Positions 8,449-17,843 of a stretch of 64,000 nucleotides of DNA are shown piece by piece (the stretch's first letter is position 1; each line of letters opens with the position of its first letter). The stretch comes from an uncultured Caulobacter sp. (lineage in GTDB: Bacteria > Pseudomonadota > Alphaproteobacteria > Caulobacterales > Caulobacteraceae), in the NCBI GenBank assembly GCA_937925635.1, contig CALALX010000014.1, positions 1 to 64,000 of the forward strand, written 5' to 3'. The notes beneath the pieces were generated by a model, which was given only the letters and a program-made list of their open reading frames with translations, had not been told where the DNA came from and did no database searches. Made by a program: the position numbers and the translations under genes.

Positions 8449-9060
8449 ATGACCACAGGCACGGCGTCCAAGCCCCTCCTGTCTCGGATCAACTTCGAGA
8501 CGCTGTCCCTCGTGATCGTCGACGACAACCAGCAGTCGCTCGACATCCTCGTTCAGGTCATCTCCGGGTTCGGCGCCAAGAAGATCAGCCGGTGCCTTTC
8601 GGCCGAGGAAGCTCAGCGCGCGATCTCGGTCGGTGATGTCGACATGGTGGTCACCGATGCGCGAATGCCGGCCATGGACGGCTACGATCTGACCCGGTGG
8701 ATCCGGCGGGAGGCGCCCGAACAGAACCGGATGATCCCGGTCATCGTCGTGACAGGTCACACGCCGCGCAATGAAGTGACCAAGGCCCGCGACTGCGGCG
8801 CCAATTTCATCATCGCCAAGCCGATCACGCCCAAGACCATGATGGACCGGTTCCTGTGGGTCGCCCGTGAGGACCGCATGGGCATCGAGTGCGACAACTA
8901 CATCGGGCCGGACCGTCGTTTCCGCCGCGCCGGTCCGCCTCCCGGCATGGAGGGTCGCCGCAGGGACGACCTCAAGGGCGAGGTCGGCGATGCGCAGGAG
9001 CCGAATATGTCCCAGGATCAGATCGACTCGATCATGAAACCCCAGAAGGTGTCGGTGTGA
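8449..9060 (+). CDS. CheY-like response regulator with arginine-rich tail and FliM-like C-terminal peptide
   Basis: A 203-residue single-domain response regulator. The receiver domain (about residues 19-140) has the acid pair Asp25/Asp26, the phosphorylation site Asp70 (TDARMP) and the conserved Lys124 (AKP). The tail holds a YIGPDRR segment and further arginine-rich stretches. It ends with MSQDQIDSIM at residues 187-196, close to the LSQxEIDALL peptide by which FliM binds CheY. There is no DNA-binding domain. I chose the ATG at 8449 because it starts just before the receiver fold. It overlaps the next gene by four bases (GTGA), so the two are coupled. Motor or chemotaxis control is inferred. 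Confidence 0.85.
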   Translation: MTTGTASKPLLSRINFETLSLVIVDDNQQSLDILVQVISGFGAKKISRCLSAEEAQRAISVGDVDMVVTDARMPAMDGYDLTRWIRREAPEQNRMIPVIVVTGHTPRNEVTKARDCGANFIIAKPITPKTMMDRFLWVAREDRMGIECDNYIGPDRRFRRAGPPPGMEGRRRDDLKGEVGDAQEPNMSQDQIDSIMKPQKVSV

Positions 9061-9479
9061 GCGTCGTCCGCAAGTTCAAGATCCGCAATCGGCTGCGGGA
9101 AGCCCTGTTCGACGGAACGGGCAAGCGCATCGACGAAGCGGTGGCCGACGCCGACATCGCGCTGGCCGGGCTCGCCGAGGCCTGCATGGCGACGGTCAGG
9201 GCGTGCATCGCCGAGATGACGGCCGGATTCTCGGCCCAGGCCGCCGATCGCGACACGCGGTCGCCGGTCGAGCTGTACGAGATCTCGCTGCGCATCATCG
9301 ACGCCTGCGCGCCGGTGGAGCCCAAGGCGCTGGCCGACGCCGCGCGGTGCCTTTGCGACCTGCTTGAGTCGTCGATGGAAACCGGAGTCTGGCGGTGGCC
9401 GGCGGTGGACGTCCACATCGACGCCCTGAATCTGCTTTCCAGCAACGTCCGGCTGGGTGAAGCTGGCGAGCCCAGTTGA
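9057..9479 (+). CDS. Small helical protein coupled to the response regulator
   Basis: A 140-residue protein starting at a GTG inside the stop region of the response regulator, with AGAAGG five bases upstream. It is predicted mostly alpha-helical. The N-terminus is basic (VRKFKIRNRLREAL). It has several cysteines (at EACMATVRAC, IDACAP and RCLCDLL) and no signal peptide or membrane segment. I do not recognise a family. It lacks an obvious phosphotransfer histidine. The four-base overlap suggests the two products act together, perhaps as partner or antagonist of the regulator. Confidence 0.75.
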   Translation: MSVVRKFKIRNRLREALFDGTGKRIDEAVADADIALAGLAEACMATVRACIAEMTAGFSAQAADRDTRSPVELYEISLRIIDACAPVEPKALADAARCLCDLLESSMETGVWRWPAVDVHIDALNLLSSNVRLGEAGEPS

Positions 9480-9561
9480 TCCGCAATTTGGCGAAGCTGA
9501 TCCAGCATCAGGAAGCTGTCGCCTCCTGACGGACCGGCGAAGCCCCGGGGGTCGAGCCGTC

Positions 9562-10353
9562 ATGCCGCTCCAGCGCACCGTCGTCGCGTTCAACACGGCG
9601 ACCGCCAGCGAGAACCGTATTCACGCTGACGACGTCGCGAGTCGCTTCGGTTTCACCGGCGGCCTGGTGCCCGGGGTCGATGTCTTCGCCTACATGACCC
9701 ACGCGCCATTGGAGGCCTGGGGCCGCGACTGGCTGAGCCGGGGCCGTATCCGCGCTCGGTTCAACCGGCCCGTCTACGACGGCGACGAGGCCACGCTGTC
9801 GGCGGCCGGCACGGCGGACGAGCTGGGCCTGGCCCTGGCAGCCCGGGGGGAGACCTGCGCCGTTGGCTCGGCCTGGCGCGGCGACGATACGCCGATGCCT
9901 GCGATCCAGCCGGAGGCGGAGCTGCCCCGCCCCGACGACCGCCCGCCGGCCTCGCCCGACAGCCTGCCGGCCGGCCGGGTGTTGGGATCGCTGAAGGAGA
10001 TCTACTTCGCCGACGTCGGTCGCGCCCACATCGACAACACGCGCCAGGAACCTGGCTTCTTCGACGGCGGCGACATCGCCAACCCGGCCTACCTGCTGCG
10101 CCGCGCCAACTACGTGCTGGCCCAGAGCGTGCGGTTGGGACCGTGGATCCACCTGGAGAGCGACGCGCGGCTGCATGGCCTGATCCGCGACGGCGAGTGG
10201 CTTGAGACTCGCGCCGTGGTGGCTGAGAACATCGAAAGGAACGGCCACCGCATCGTCACGCTGGATTTTACGGTGTCGAGCCGCGGCCGCCTGGCGATGT
10301 CGGGGCGGCACTGGGCGATCTACGAGCCCCGCCAGGTGCGCGAGACGGGCTAA
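9562..10353 (+). CDS. MaoC-like double hot-dog protein
   Basis: A 263-residue protein with two hot-dog-type halves. The first half has an HADDVASRFGFTGGLVPG segment, resembling the MaoC hydratase motif, in which the nearby acidic and histidine residues could act in enoyl-CoA hydration. The second half (from about residue 140) ends in VTLDFTVSSRGRLAMSGRHWAIYEP, a thioesterase/hydratase-like strand pattern. The start at 9562 is preferred over upstream in-frame ATGs because the homologous-looking fold begins there. The substrate is unknown; acyl-CoA chemistry is an inference. Confidence 0.7.
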   Translation: MPLQRTVVAFNTATASENRIHADDVASRFGFTGGLVPGVDVFAYMTHAPLEAWGRDWLSRGRIRARFNRPVYDGDEATLSAAGTADELGLALAARGETCAVGSAWRGDDTPMPAIQPEAELPRPDDRPPASPDSLPAGRVLGSLKEIYFADVGRAHIDNTRQEPGFFDGGDIANPAYLLRRANYVLAQSVRLGPWIHLESDARLHGLIRDGEWLETRAVVAENIERNGHRIVTLDFTVSSRGRLAMSGRHWAIYEPRQVRETG

Positions 10354-10356
10354 CGG

Positions 10357-12504
10357 CTACGAGACAGTGACCACCTTCAGATCCGGCGAGCAGTTGGTGG
10401 CGGCCGCCACCACCAGGCCCTGGCGCACACGCTCGAACGACAGGTCGACCTGGCAGCCGCCGATCTGAAGCCCCTCGAGCGTCAGGCGGTTCACCCCGTC
10501 GGGCAGCCGCGGGCGCACGACGGCGACGGTGCGGTCAAAGGCGTCGACCGTCACGCCCAGCAGCGACTGCAGCACCAGGAAGGCCGAGCCCGCCGCCCAG
10601 GCCTGCGGCGAACAGCTGACCGGATAGGGCACCGGCGGCTCGCCCGGCCGCCGCGGGAAGCCGCACAGCAACTCGGGCAGTCGCATCTGCATATGCTGGG
10701 CCGTGCCGAACAGGTCGCGGAGCAGCTCGGCCACTCGATCACGATCGCCGTAGCGCGCCATGCCGGCGACGCAGACCGCGGTGTCGTGCGGCCACACCGA
10801 GCCGTTGTGATACGACATCGGATTGTAGCGGGCCTCGCCCCTGGCCAGGGTCCGAAGGCCCCAGCCCGTGCGGAACTCGGCCCCCGCCAGCCTCTGCATC
10901 ACCCGCTCCGCCCGCTCGGGCGTAGGCAGGCCGCTGAACAACAGGTGGCCGGCGTTCGACGTCTTGGGCCGACACAGGCGGCCGTCGCCGTCGATGGCGA
11001 CGCCGTAGTAGCCGTCGTCCTCCATCCAGAAGCGGTCCTCGACCGCCGCGCGCAAGGTCTCGGCCCGGAGCCCGTAGTCCTCGTCGCCGGCCTCATCCAG
11101 CCGACGCGACAGGTCAGCCATCGTTCGCCAGGCGGCGAAGGCGTAGCCCTGAACCTCGACCAGGGCGATCGGACCCTGTGGGAAGCGGCCATCGGCATGG
11201 AAGACGGAATCGTAGCTGTCCTTCCAGCCCTGATTGGCCAGGCCCGTCTCGGCCGCGCGGGCGTAGTCGATGAGCCCGTCGCCGTTGGAGTCGCCGTAGT
11301 CGCGAAGCCAGCCCGCCGCCCCCTCCAGCGCCGGCCAGAGCGTGCGGATGAAGTCCAGGTCCCCGGTCCTCCGCGCATAGGCGCCGGCCAACCCGATAAA
11401 CAGCGGGGTGGTGTCCACCCCGCCGTAGTAGAGGCCGAAGGGCACTTCGCCGAGGGCGGCCATTTCGCCCTGCCGCGTCTCGTGCATGATCTTGCCAGGC
11501 TGGGCGTCGCGGAAGGCCGACGACTCCCGCGACTGGCGGGACGCGAGGTAGGCCAGCACGCCTCGGGCCAGTCCGGGATCGAACAGCAGCATCTGCCAGG
11601 CGCTGATGATCCCGTCCCGCCCGAACGGCGTCGAGAACCAGGGAATGCCAGCGTAGGGATAACGGCCGGTCGGCAGGTTGGTGGTCAAGAGCGCCAGATC
11701 GGCCCGCGACTGGGCGAGCCAGCGGTTCAGCGTCGGGCTGTCGCTCCGCGGTCGACAGCCGTGACGCCCCTTGGCCCGCATGAAGCGGCGCGCCTCTGCC
11801 GCCGCCCGCCGGAATCGGTGTTCATCCGGCGGCTCGTCCGCCGCCTCCGCCGCCTCGATGAAGAGGTCAAAATGGCCCTTGCGGGGAAACCAGGCCATGA
11901 ACTCGGCGCGGTCGGCGGTCAGCCGCTGAGGCGGCTCGGAGAAGGCCACGACGCTCGTTCGCGTCACCCCGTCCAGCCCCTGGTAGGCGAAGGCGGCGGA
12001 CCGGCCGTTGGTTACGGCCTGGCCGGCGTGACCGCGCCTGGACCGCGCCTCGCCCCGGACCTCGAACATGTCGCGGAAGTCTGCCGCGAACTCGACGGCC
12101 ACCGGCGCCAGGATCTCGTCCAGGCCATGGTTGGTCAGGCGGATGTGCTCGTACAGCCTGCGTCGCCAGATCAGCCGGTTGCGCTCGACGTGGAGGACCC
12201 CGGGCGGCACCACCCTGCCGCCCGCCGGCGGCAGCGGTCGGTTGGCGCCGTGGAAGGTGAAGACGACGTTGTCCGCCGAGACGCCCGAGCTGAGCAGCGT
12301 GGGGCGCTTGCCTCCGATCAGCAGCCGCAGGCGCGACAGCAGCCGCGTGTCGGCGTCGAACAGGCCGTCCGGTCCGCCGGTGATGTCGCCATGGGAATCG
12401 GACACCACGAAGCAGTCGCCGTCCTTCAGCGCCCAGAACCTCAGCGCGCCTTCCTCGTGAGGGTCGTCCTTCACGGGCGCGATGACGGATTTCGCGTCGT
12501 CCAT
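10357..12504 (-). CDS. Glycogen debranching-type enzyme (amylo-alpha-1,6-glucosidase family)
   Basis: A 715-residue protein with the N-terminal glycogen-debranching domain (about residues 15-210, GDCFVVSDSHGDITGGPDGL) and a C-terminal (alpha/alpha)6-barrel of the amylo-alpha-1,6-glucosidase type (GIPWFSTPFGRDGIISAWQ, NSNGDGLIDYA-like segment, YNPMSYHNGSVWPHDTA). It would hydrolyse alpha-1,6 branches or a related glucan. The start at 12504 follows GGAGAGG and lies 11 bp after the stop of a glycosyltransferase gene, so the two form an operon. The true substrate could be a compatible-solute glucan rather than glycogen, since no glg genes are nearby. Confidence 0.88.
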   Translation of the reverse strand: MDDAKSVIAPVKDDPHEEGALRFWALKDGDCFVVSDSHGDITGGPDGLFDADTRLLSRLRLLIGGKRPTLLSSGVSADNVVFTFHGANRPLPPAGGRVVPPGVLHVERNRLIWRRRLYEHIRLTNHGLDEILAPVAVEFAADFRDMFEVRGEARSRRGHAGQAVTNGRSAAFAYQGLDGVTRTSVVAFSEPPQRLTADRAEFMAWFPRKGHFDLFIEAAEAADEPPDEHRFRRAAAEARRFMRAKGRHGCRPRSDSPTLNRWLAQSRADLALLTTNLPTGRYPYAGIPWFSTPFGRDGIISAWQMLLFDPGLARGVLAYLASRQSRESSAFRDAQPGKIMHETRQGEMAALGEVPFGLYYGGVDTTPLFIGLAGAYARRTGDLDFIRTLWPALEGAAGWLRDYGDSNGDGLIDYARAAETGLANQGWKDSYDSVFHADGRFPQGPIALVEVQGYAFAAWRTMADLSRRLDEAGDEDYGLRAETLRAAVEDRFWMEDDGYYGVAIDGDGRLCRPKTSNAGHLLFSGLPTPERAERVMQRLAGAEFRTGWGLRTLARGEARYNPMSYHNGSVWPHDTAVCVAGMARYGDRDRVAELLRDLFGTAQHMQMRLPELLCGFPRRPGEPPVPYPVSCSPQAWAAGSAFLVLQSLLGVTVDAFDRTVAVVRPRLPDGVNRLTLEGLQIGGCQVDLSFERVRQGLVVAAATNCSPDLKVVTVS

Positions 12505-12515
12505 CCTCTCCAACG

Positions 12516-13622
12516 TCAGGCGATGACCGCCAGCTTGGGGTCGTCGTTCGGCTCGGCGATCGCGCCGAGATCGGGTCGCCGCCCACCGTATTGGCAATGC
12601 GCCAGGCGGTCGGCGTAGAGCTCGACGTAACGGCGCGCCATGGCCTGGGCGGAAAAGCGCAGCTCGAAGCGGGCGCGGATCGCGGCGCGGTCCAGGGCCG
12701 TGACCGCCAACACGGCGATCACCGCCTGTTCCATGCTGTCGACCAGCCTGCCGGTCTCGCCGGGCTCGATCACCTCGGGCGTCGAGCCGCATCTCCAGGC
12801 GACAACCGGCGTGCCGCAGGCCATGGCCTCGATCATCACCAGGCCGAAGGGCTCGGGCCAGTCGATCGGGAACAGCAGCGCCGCCGCGCCGCCGAGGAAG
12901 GCCGACTTCTGTTCGTCGCCGATCTCGCCGACGAACTCGATCAGCGGGTCGTCCAGCATCGGCTCGATGACCTCCGCGAAGTACTGTCGGTCGGCGCCAT
13001 CGATCTTGGCCGCGATCTTGAGCGGCATTCCCAGAGCCCTGGCGATCTCGATGGCCCGGTCGGGCCGCTTCTCCGGCGAAATCCGGCCGAGGAAGGCGAG
13101 GTAGCCCTGGGATCTTGGCGAGAATTCGTACAGCCGGGTCGGCAGGCCGTGGTGGACGGTACCCGCCCAGTGGGCCAGCGGCAGGTCGCGTCGCTGGGCG
13201 TCCGAGATCGAGACCAGCGGATAGGCGGTCCAGCGGTCGTAGACCGCGGACAGATCCTTCAGATCCAGCCGGCCGTGCAAGGTCGTCAGCGTGCGGTCCG
13301 CGGTGTCCTCGAACAGCGGAAAGTGGATCATGTCGACGTGAAAGTGCAGGAGGTCGAACTCGTGCGCCCGGCGCCGAACCTCCCACAGCATGGCCAGGTG
13401 GGCGGCCAGATCGGACTTCAAGGGCGATGGATCGAGCCGGATCGCCTGGTCACGGACCGGCGCCAGCGTCGCCAGGGTCTGCGCCTCGGCGCTGGAGAAC
13501 AGCGTGACCTCGTGGCCGAGTTCGACCAGCGCGTCGGATAGGTGGGCGACGACCCGTTCGGTGCCGCCATAGAGTTTGGGGGGGACCGCCTCGTACAGAG
13601 GCGCGATCTGGGCGATACGCAC
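12516..13622 (-). CDS. GT4-type glycosyltransferase
   Basis: A 368-residue retaining glycosyltransferase of the GT-B fold. It starts with MRIAQIAPLYEAVPPKLYGGTE, a well-known N-terminal pattern in this group. It carries GRISPEKRPDRAIEIA at the nucleotide-sugar domain and the late motif EPFGLVMIEAMACGTPVVA. It is the first gene of a two-gene unit with the debranching enzyme. This pairing suggests joint synthesis and trimming of an alpha-glucan or glucoside. Acceptor and donor are unknown. Confidence 0.88.
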   Translation of the reverse strand: MRIAQIAPLYEAVPPKLYGGTERVVAHLSDALVELGHEVTLFSSAEAQTLATLAPVRDQAIRLDPSPLKSDLAAHLAMLWEVRRRAHEFDLLHFHVDMIHFPLFEDTADRTLTTLHGRLDLKDLSAVYDRWTAYPLVSISDAQRRDLPLAHWAGTVHHGLPTRLYEFSPRSQGYLAFLGRISPEKRPDRAIEIARALGMPLKIAAKIDGADRQYFAEVIEPMLDDPLIEFVGEIGDEQKSAFLGGAAALLFPIDWPEPFGLVMIEAMACGTPVVAWRCGSTPEVIEPGETGRLVDSMEQAVIAVLAVTALDRAAIRARFELRFSAQAMARRYVELYADRLAHCQYGGRRPDLGAIAEPNDDPKLAVIA

Positions 13623-13726
13623 TGGGGAACTCCTCGGCCAGGCGGGCAGGACGCCGGACGAAGAGTGAAGTCGCTGCGCGGAGAAACGTTCCGCGCCGCG
13701 CCGCCACGGCGGCGCGGCGCCCGGCC

Positions 13727-15217
13727 CTATGCCGCCTTCGCGGTCACGCCGACAGGATTGGAGAACTCCATCACCCCGTCATCCACCTTGCCGTAGCGCA
13801 GGGCCATAAGGTCGCGCGCGTAGTTCTGGTGCAGCTTCCAGGGCGTGCGCGAGCCCTGTTTGGGGAACTTGTCGATCGAACGCTGAACATAGCCGGAGGA
13901 GAAGTCCAGCCACGGCTCCTCACCGATGGTCGGGTCGGTGTTGCGAGGCGTGCACTGGCGCATGCCGGTGCTGTCCATGTGGTTCAGCAGGCGCGTCACA
14001 TACTCGCAGGTCAGGTCGCACTTCAGCGTCCAGGACGCGTTGGTGTAGCCGAACGACGAGGCCATGTTCGGCACGTCACTGTACATCATGCCCTTGTAGT
14101 TCAGGGTCCGGGAGGGATCGACGGGCTGACCGTCGACCGTGAACGTCACCCCGTTGAGCACCTGCAGGTTCAGGCCGGTGGCGGTCACGATGATGTCGGC
14201 GTCCAGCGTCGCGCCGGACTTCAGCTTCAGGCCAGTGGGCGTGAAGGTCTCGATCTGGTCGGTGACGACCGAGGCGGACCCGGCCTTGATGGCGTCGAAC
14301 AGGTCGTTGTCCGGCACCAGGCACAGGCGCTGGTCCCAGGGATTGTAGCGCGGCGTGAAATGGGTATCGACGTCGTAGTCGGGGCCGAGGTGCTCGCGCA
14401 CCATGCCGATGATCCGCTGCTTGGTCTTCTCGGGGTTCTTGCGGGCCATGCGGTAGAACAGCATGCCGAGCAGCACGTTCTTCCAGCGGGTGATGCGGTA
14501 GGCGGTCATCGGCTTGAACTTGCTGCGCAGCCAATTGGCGGCGGCGTCCTCGGCCGGCCGTGACACCACATAGGTCGGCGAGCGCTGCAGCATGACGACA
14601 TGGGCGGCGTCCTTGGCCATCTCGGGCACCAGGGTCACGGCGGTGGCGCCGGAGCCGATCACGACGACCCTCTTGCCGCTGTAGTCGAGATCGTCCGGCC
14701 AGTGCTGCGGATGGACCAGCTTGCCCTGGAAGCTGTCCATGCCGGCCCAATCCGGCGTGTAGCCCTTGTCGTAGTTGTAGTAGCCGCCGCACAGGAACAG
14801 GAAATTGCAGGTGAAGCGCACGACCTCGCCTTCGCCGCGGGTCGCCTCGACGGTCCAGGCGGCGTCCTCGGTCGACCACGCGGCCTTGCTGACCCAGTGG
14901 CCATAGCGGATGTGCTTGTCGATGCCGTGGTCGGCGGCCGTCTCCTTGACGTACTTCAGGATCGAGGGACCGTCGGCGATCGCCTTGGCCTCCTTCCACG
15001 GCCGGAAGACGAAGCCCAGCGTGTACATGTCAGAGTCAGACCGGATGCCGGGATAGCGGAACAGGTCCCACGTGCCGCCCATGGACTGCCGGCCTTCCAG
15101 GATGACGTAGGACTTGCCCGGGCTCTTGTCCTGCAGGTGGTAGCCCGCGCCGACGCCGGACAGGCCGGCCCCGATGATCACCACGTCGAAATGCTCGGTC
15201 GGCTCCGCCGTGCCCAT
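13727..15217 (-). CDS. Flavin monooxygenase of the Baeyer-Villiger type
   Basis: A 496-residue FAD/NADPH enzyme. It has two dinucleotide-binding motifs, GAGLSGVGAG near residue 16 and GSGATAV near residue 190. Between them is FQGKLVHPQHW, which fits the Baeyer-Villiger fingerprint FxGxxxHxxxW. Such enzymes insert oxygen next to a ketone to give esters or lactones. Nothing nearby shows the pathway. It is divergent from a secreted peptidase gene across a 161-bp AT-richer gap holding TTGACA- and TATATTA-like elements. Confidence 0.88.
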   Translation of the reverse strand: MGTAEPTEHFDVVIIGAGLSGVGAGYHLQDKSPGKSYVILEGRQSMGGTWDLFRYPGIRSDSDMYTLGFVFRPWKEAKAIADGPSILKYVKETAADHGIDKHIRYGHWVSKAAWSTEDAAWTVEATRGEGEVVRFTCNFLFLCGGYYNYDKGYTPDWAGMDSFQGKLVHPQHWPDDLDYSGKRVVVIGSGATAVTLVPEMAKDAAHVVMLQRSPTYVVSRPAEDAAANWLRSKFKPMTAYRITRWKNVLLGMLFYRMARKNPEKTKQRIIGMVREHLGPDYDVDTHFTPRYNPWDQRLCLVPDNDLFDAIKAGSASVVTDQIETFTPTGLKLKSGATLDADIIVTATGLNLQVLNGVTFTVDGQPVDPSRTLNYKGMMYSDVPNMASSFGYTNASWTLKCDLTCEYVTRLLNHMDSTGMRQCTPRNTDPTIGEEPWLDFSSGYVQRSIDKFPKQGSRTPWKLHQNYARDLMALRYGKVDDGVMEFSNPVGVTAKAA

Positions 15218-15378
15218 GTCGCTTATCCCTCCGGCCAGTTTCTTATGTTGACACTGATAATATATCGCAGCTGGACATTTGAACAGCCGTTTGGACCTAG
15301 CGTCACCCTGTTGCCGCCGCGGCGCCCTGCCTCTAACCAGTGAGCAGGGTTCTCAAGCTGGCTTTCTGGGGTGGCGTC

Positions 15379-17841
15379 ATGCGTCCGGTCTCGTCGTTTC
15401 TGAAGCTTTGCGCGGCGGCGGCCGTCTTCCTGGCCGGTCCAACCCTGGCGCAGACGTCGCCGGTCGGCGCCGACGCCTACCAGCTGCCGCCGGCTCCGAT
15501 CCCGCAGATCATCGATGCGCCGCCCACTCCCGGCATGGCGATCGACCCGACCCGGCGCACCATCGCGCTGCTGGGCCGCAGCAACCTGCCCTCGATCGCC
15601 GAGCTGGCCGAGCCGATGCTGCGGATCGGCGGCTACCGCATCAATCCGCGCAACAACGGCCAGGCCAACAGCCGGATCAGCTGGCTCACCGCCATCACCC
15701 TGCAGGACGTCGCCACCGGCACGTCTCGCGAGGTCGCCCTGCCCCAGGGGATGCGATTCACCTCGACCGCCTGGTCGCCCGACGGCGGCTCGCTGGCCCT
15801 GCTGGCCGACGCCCCGACCGGGCTGGAGCTGTGGGTCGTCGACGGCCAAACAGCCACGGCGCGCAAGCTGACTGGTCCGCGCGTCAACGGCGCCTTCGGC
15901 GGCGGCTACAGCTGGCTGCCCGACAGCTCCGGACTGCTCGTCCGCCTGACGCCCGAGGGCCGCGGCCCAGCGCCCGCGGATGACCCCACGCCCAAGGCGC
16001 CGCTAGTGCAGGAAAGCGCCGGTCGCCTGGCTCCGACCCGCACCTATCAGGACCTGCTGACCGATCCCGTCGGCGAGGCGCGGTTCGACCACTTCTTCAC
16101 CGCCCAGCTCGCGATCCAGCCGGTGGCCGGCGGCGAGGCCCGCGCCATCGGCGCGCCCGGCCTGATCCTCGGCGCCAGCGTCTCGCCCGACGGCCGCTAC
16201 ATCCTACAGACGCGGATCAAGCGGCCGTTCAGCTACATCGTGCCGGCCTCGCTGTTCCCAGCCGACGTCATCGTCACGGACCTCGACGGCAAGGTCGTGC
16301 ACACCGTCGCCGCCCTGCCGCTGCGCGACGACATCCCGCCGCCGTTCGACTCGGTCGCCAAGGGGCCCCGGGCCGCGCAGTGGCGCGATGACGCGCCCGC
16401 GACCCTGGCCTGGGTCGAGGCCCTCGACGGCGGCGACCCGCGCAACCCGGCCGAGGTCCGCGACCGGGTGTTCCTGCTCGACGCCCCCTTCACCGCCCAG
16501 CCGCGGGTCCTGATCGACCTGAAGGAGCGCTTTGGCGGCGTGCAATGGGGTCGCGACGATGTCGCCGTCGTCTATTCGCAATGGTGGAAGACCCGGCACG
16601 AGACCCGCTACCTGGTGAACCCCAAGGCGCCCTCGACCGCGCCCAAGGTCATCGTCGACCGCAACTATCAGGGCCGCTACGACGATCCCGGCGACCTGGT
16701 GACCCGCGCCAACGCCCAGGGACGGCAGGTCATCCAGTTCACCGCCGACGGCAAGGGAGTCTATCTGAGCGGGCCGGGGGCCAGTCGCGAGGGCGAGTTC
16801 CCGTTCCTCGACCGCCTTGACCTGGCCACCGGCAAGAAGACCCGCCTCTGGCAGGCCAGGGCGCCCTACTATGAGTATGTGGTGGGCCTGCTCGACGACG
16901 GCGCGCGCCGCTTCCTGACCCGGCGCGAAAGCCGCACGGAAGTCCCGCAGCTGTTCCTGCGCCGTCTGTCGGGTGGAACGCCCAGACAGCTGACCGCCTT
17001 CAAGGACCCGGCGCCGCAGTTCGCCGGCGTCACCCAGCGGCTGATCACCTACAGGCGCGCCGATGGCGTCGAGCTGAGCGGGACGCTGTATCTGCCGGCC
17101 GGCTATGACGCGAAGCGGGACGGGCCCCTGCCGCTGCTGATGTGGGCCTATCCAACCGAGTTCACCGACGCCAAGGTGGCGGCCGAGGTGGTCGGGACCG
17201 ACAACCGCTTCACCCGGCCGGGCGGCGCCAGCCACCTGTTCATGCTGACCCAGGGCTACGCGGTGCTTGACGATCCGAGCATGCCGATCATTGGCGCGAA
17301 CGGCGCCCAGGCGAACGACACCTATGTCGAGCAGCTGGTCGCCAGCGCCCAGGCGGCCGCCGACAAGGTGGTGGAGATGGGAGTCGCCGATCGCGACAGG
17401 CTGGCCGTCGGCGGCCACAGCTATGGCGCCTTCATGACCGCCAACCTGCTGATCCACTCGGACATCTTCCGGACCGGCGTGGCGCGCTCGGGCGCCTACA
17501 ACCGCACCCTGACGCCCTTCGGCTTCCAGGCCGAGGAGCGCACCTATTGGGAGGCGACCCAGACCTACACCGAGATGAGCCCGTTCACGCACGTGAGGAA
17601 GCTCAACGAGCCGATCCTGATGATCCACGGCGAGGCCGACGACAACTCCGGCACCTTTCCGATCCAGAGCGAGCGCTTCTACGCGGCGCTGAAGGGCAAC
17701 GGCGCCAACGTCCGCTATGTGGTGCTGCCGCTCGAGGCGCACGGCTATCGGGGTCGCGAGTCGGTGCTTCACACCCTCTGGGAAATGACGCGCTGGCTGG
17801 ACATCCATGTGAAGGGCGCCAAGCCCCGGGAGACGAAATAA
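15379..17841 (+). CDS. Secreted S9 family serine peptidase (prolyl oligopeptidase / glutamyl endopeptidase-like)
   Basis: An 820-residue exported peptidase. A signal peptide (MRPVSSFLKLCAAAAVFLAG, cut after TLAQ) decides the start at 15379 rather than an upstream GTG at 15340. The N-terminal about 520 residues form a propeller-type domain. The C-terminal alpha/beta-hydrolase domain has the nucleophile Ser681 in GGHSYG, an acid at Asp754 or Asp755 in EADDNSG, and His788 in EAHGY. The layout resembles bacterial relatives of plant chloroplast glutamyl endopeptidase. It probably degrades peptides in the periplasm. Confidence 0.9.
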   Translation: MRPVSSFLKLCAAAAVFLAGPTLAQTSPVGADAYQLPPAPIPQIIDAPPTPGMAIDPTRRTIALLGRSNLPSIAELAEPMLRIGGYRINPRNNGQANSRISWLTAITLQDVATGTSREVALPQGMRFTSTAWSPDGGSLALLADAPTGLELWVVDGQTATARKLTGPRVNGAFGGGYSWLPDSSGLLVRLTPEGRGPAPADDPTPKAPLVQESAGRLAPTRTYQDLLTDPVGEARFDHFFTAQLAIQPVAGGEARAIGAPGLILGASVSPDGRYILQTRIKRPFSYIVPASLFPADVIVTDLDGKVVHTVAALPLRDDIPPPFDSVAKGPRAAQWRDDAPATLAWVEALDGGDPRNPAEVRDRVFLLDAPFTAQPRVLIDLKERFGGVQWGRDDVAVVYSQWWKTRHETRYLVNPKAPSTAPKVIVDRNYQGRYDDPGDLVTRANAQGRQVIQFTADGKGVYLSGPGASREGEFPFLDRLDLATGKKTRLWQARAPYYEYVVGLLDDGARRFLTRRESRTEVPQLFLRRLSGGTPRQLTAFKDPAPQFAGVTQRLITYRRADGVELSGTLYLPAGYDAKRDGPLPLLMWAYPTEFTDAKVAAEVVGTDNRFTRPGGASHLFMLTQGYAVLDDPSMPIIGANGAQANDTYVEQLVASAQAAADKVVEMGVADRDRLAVGGHSYGAFMTANLLIHSDIFRTGVARSGAYNRTLTPFGFQAEERTYWEATQTYTEMSPFTHVRKLNEPILMIHGEADDNSGTFPIQSERFYAALKGNGANVRYVVLPLEAHGYRGRESVLHTLWEMTRWLDIHVKGAKPRETK

Positions 17842-17843
17842 CC

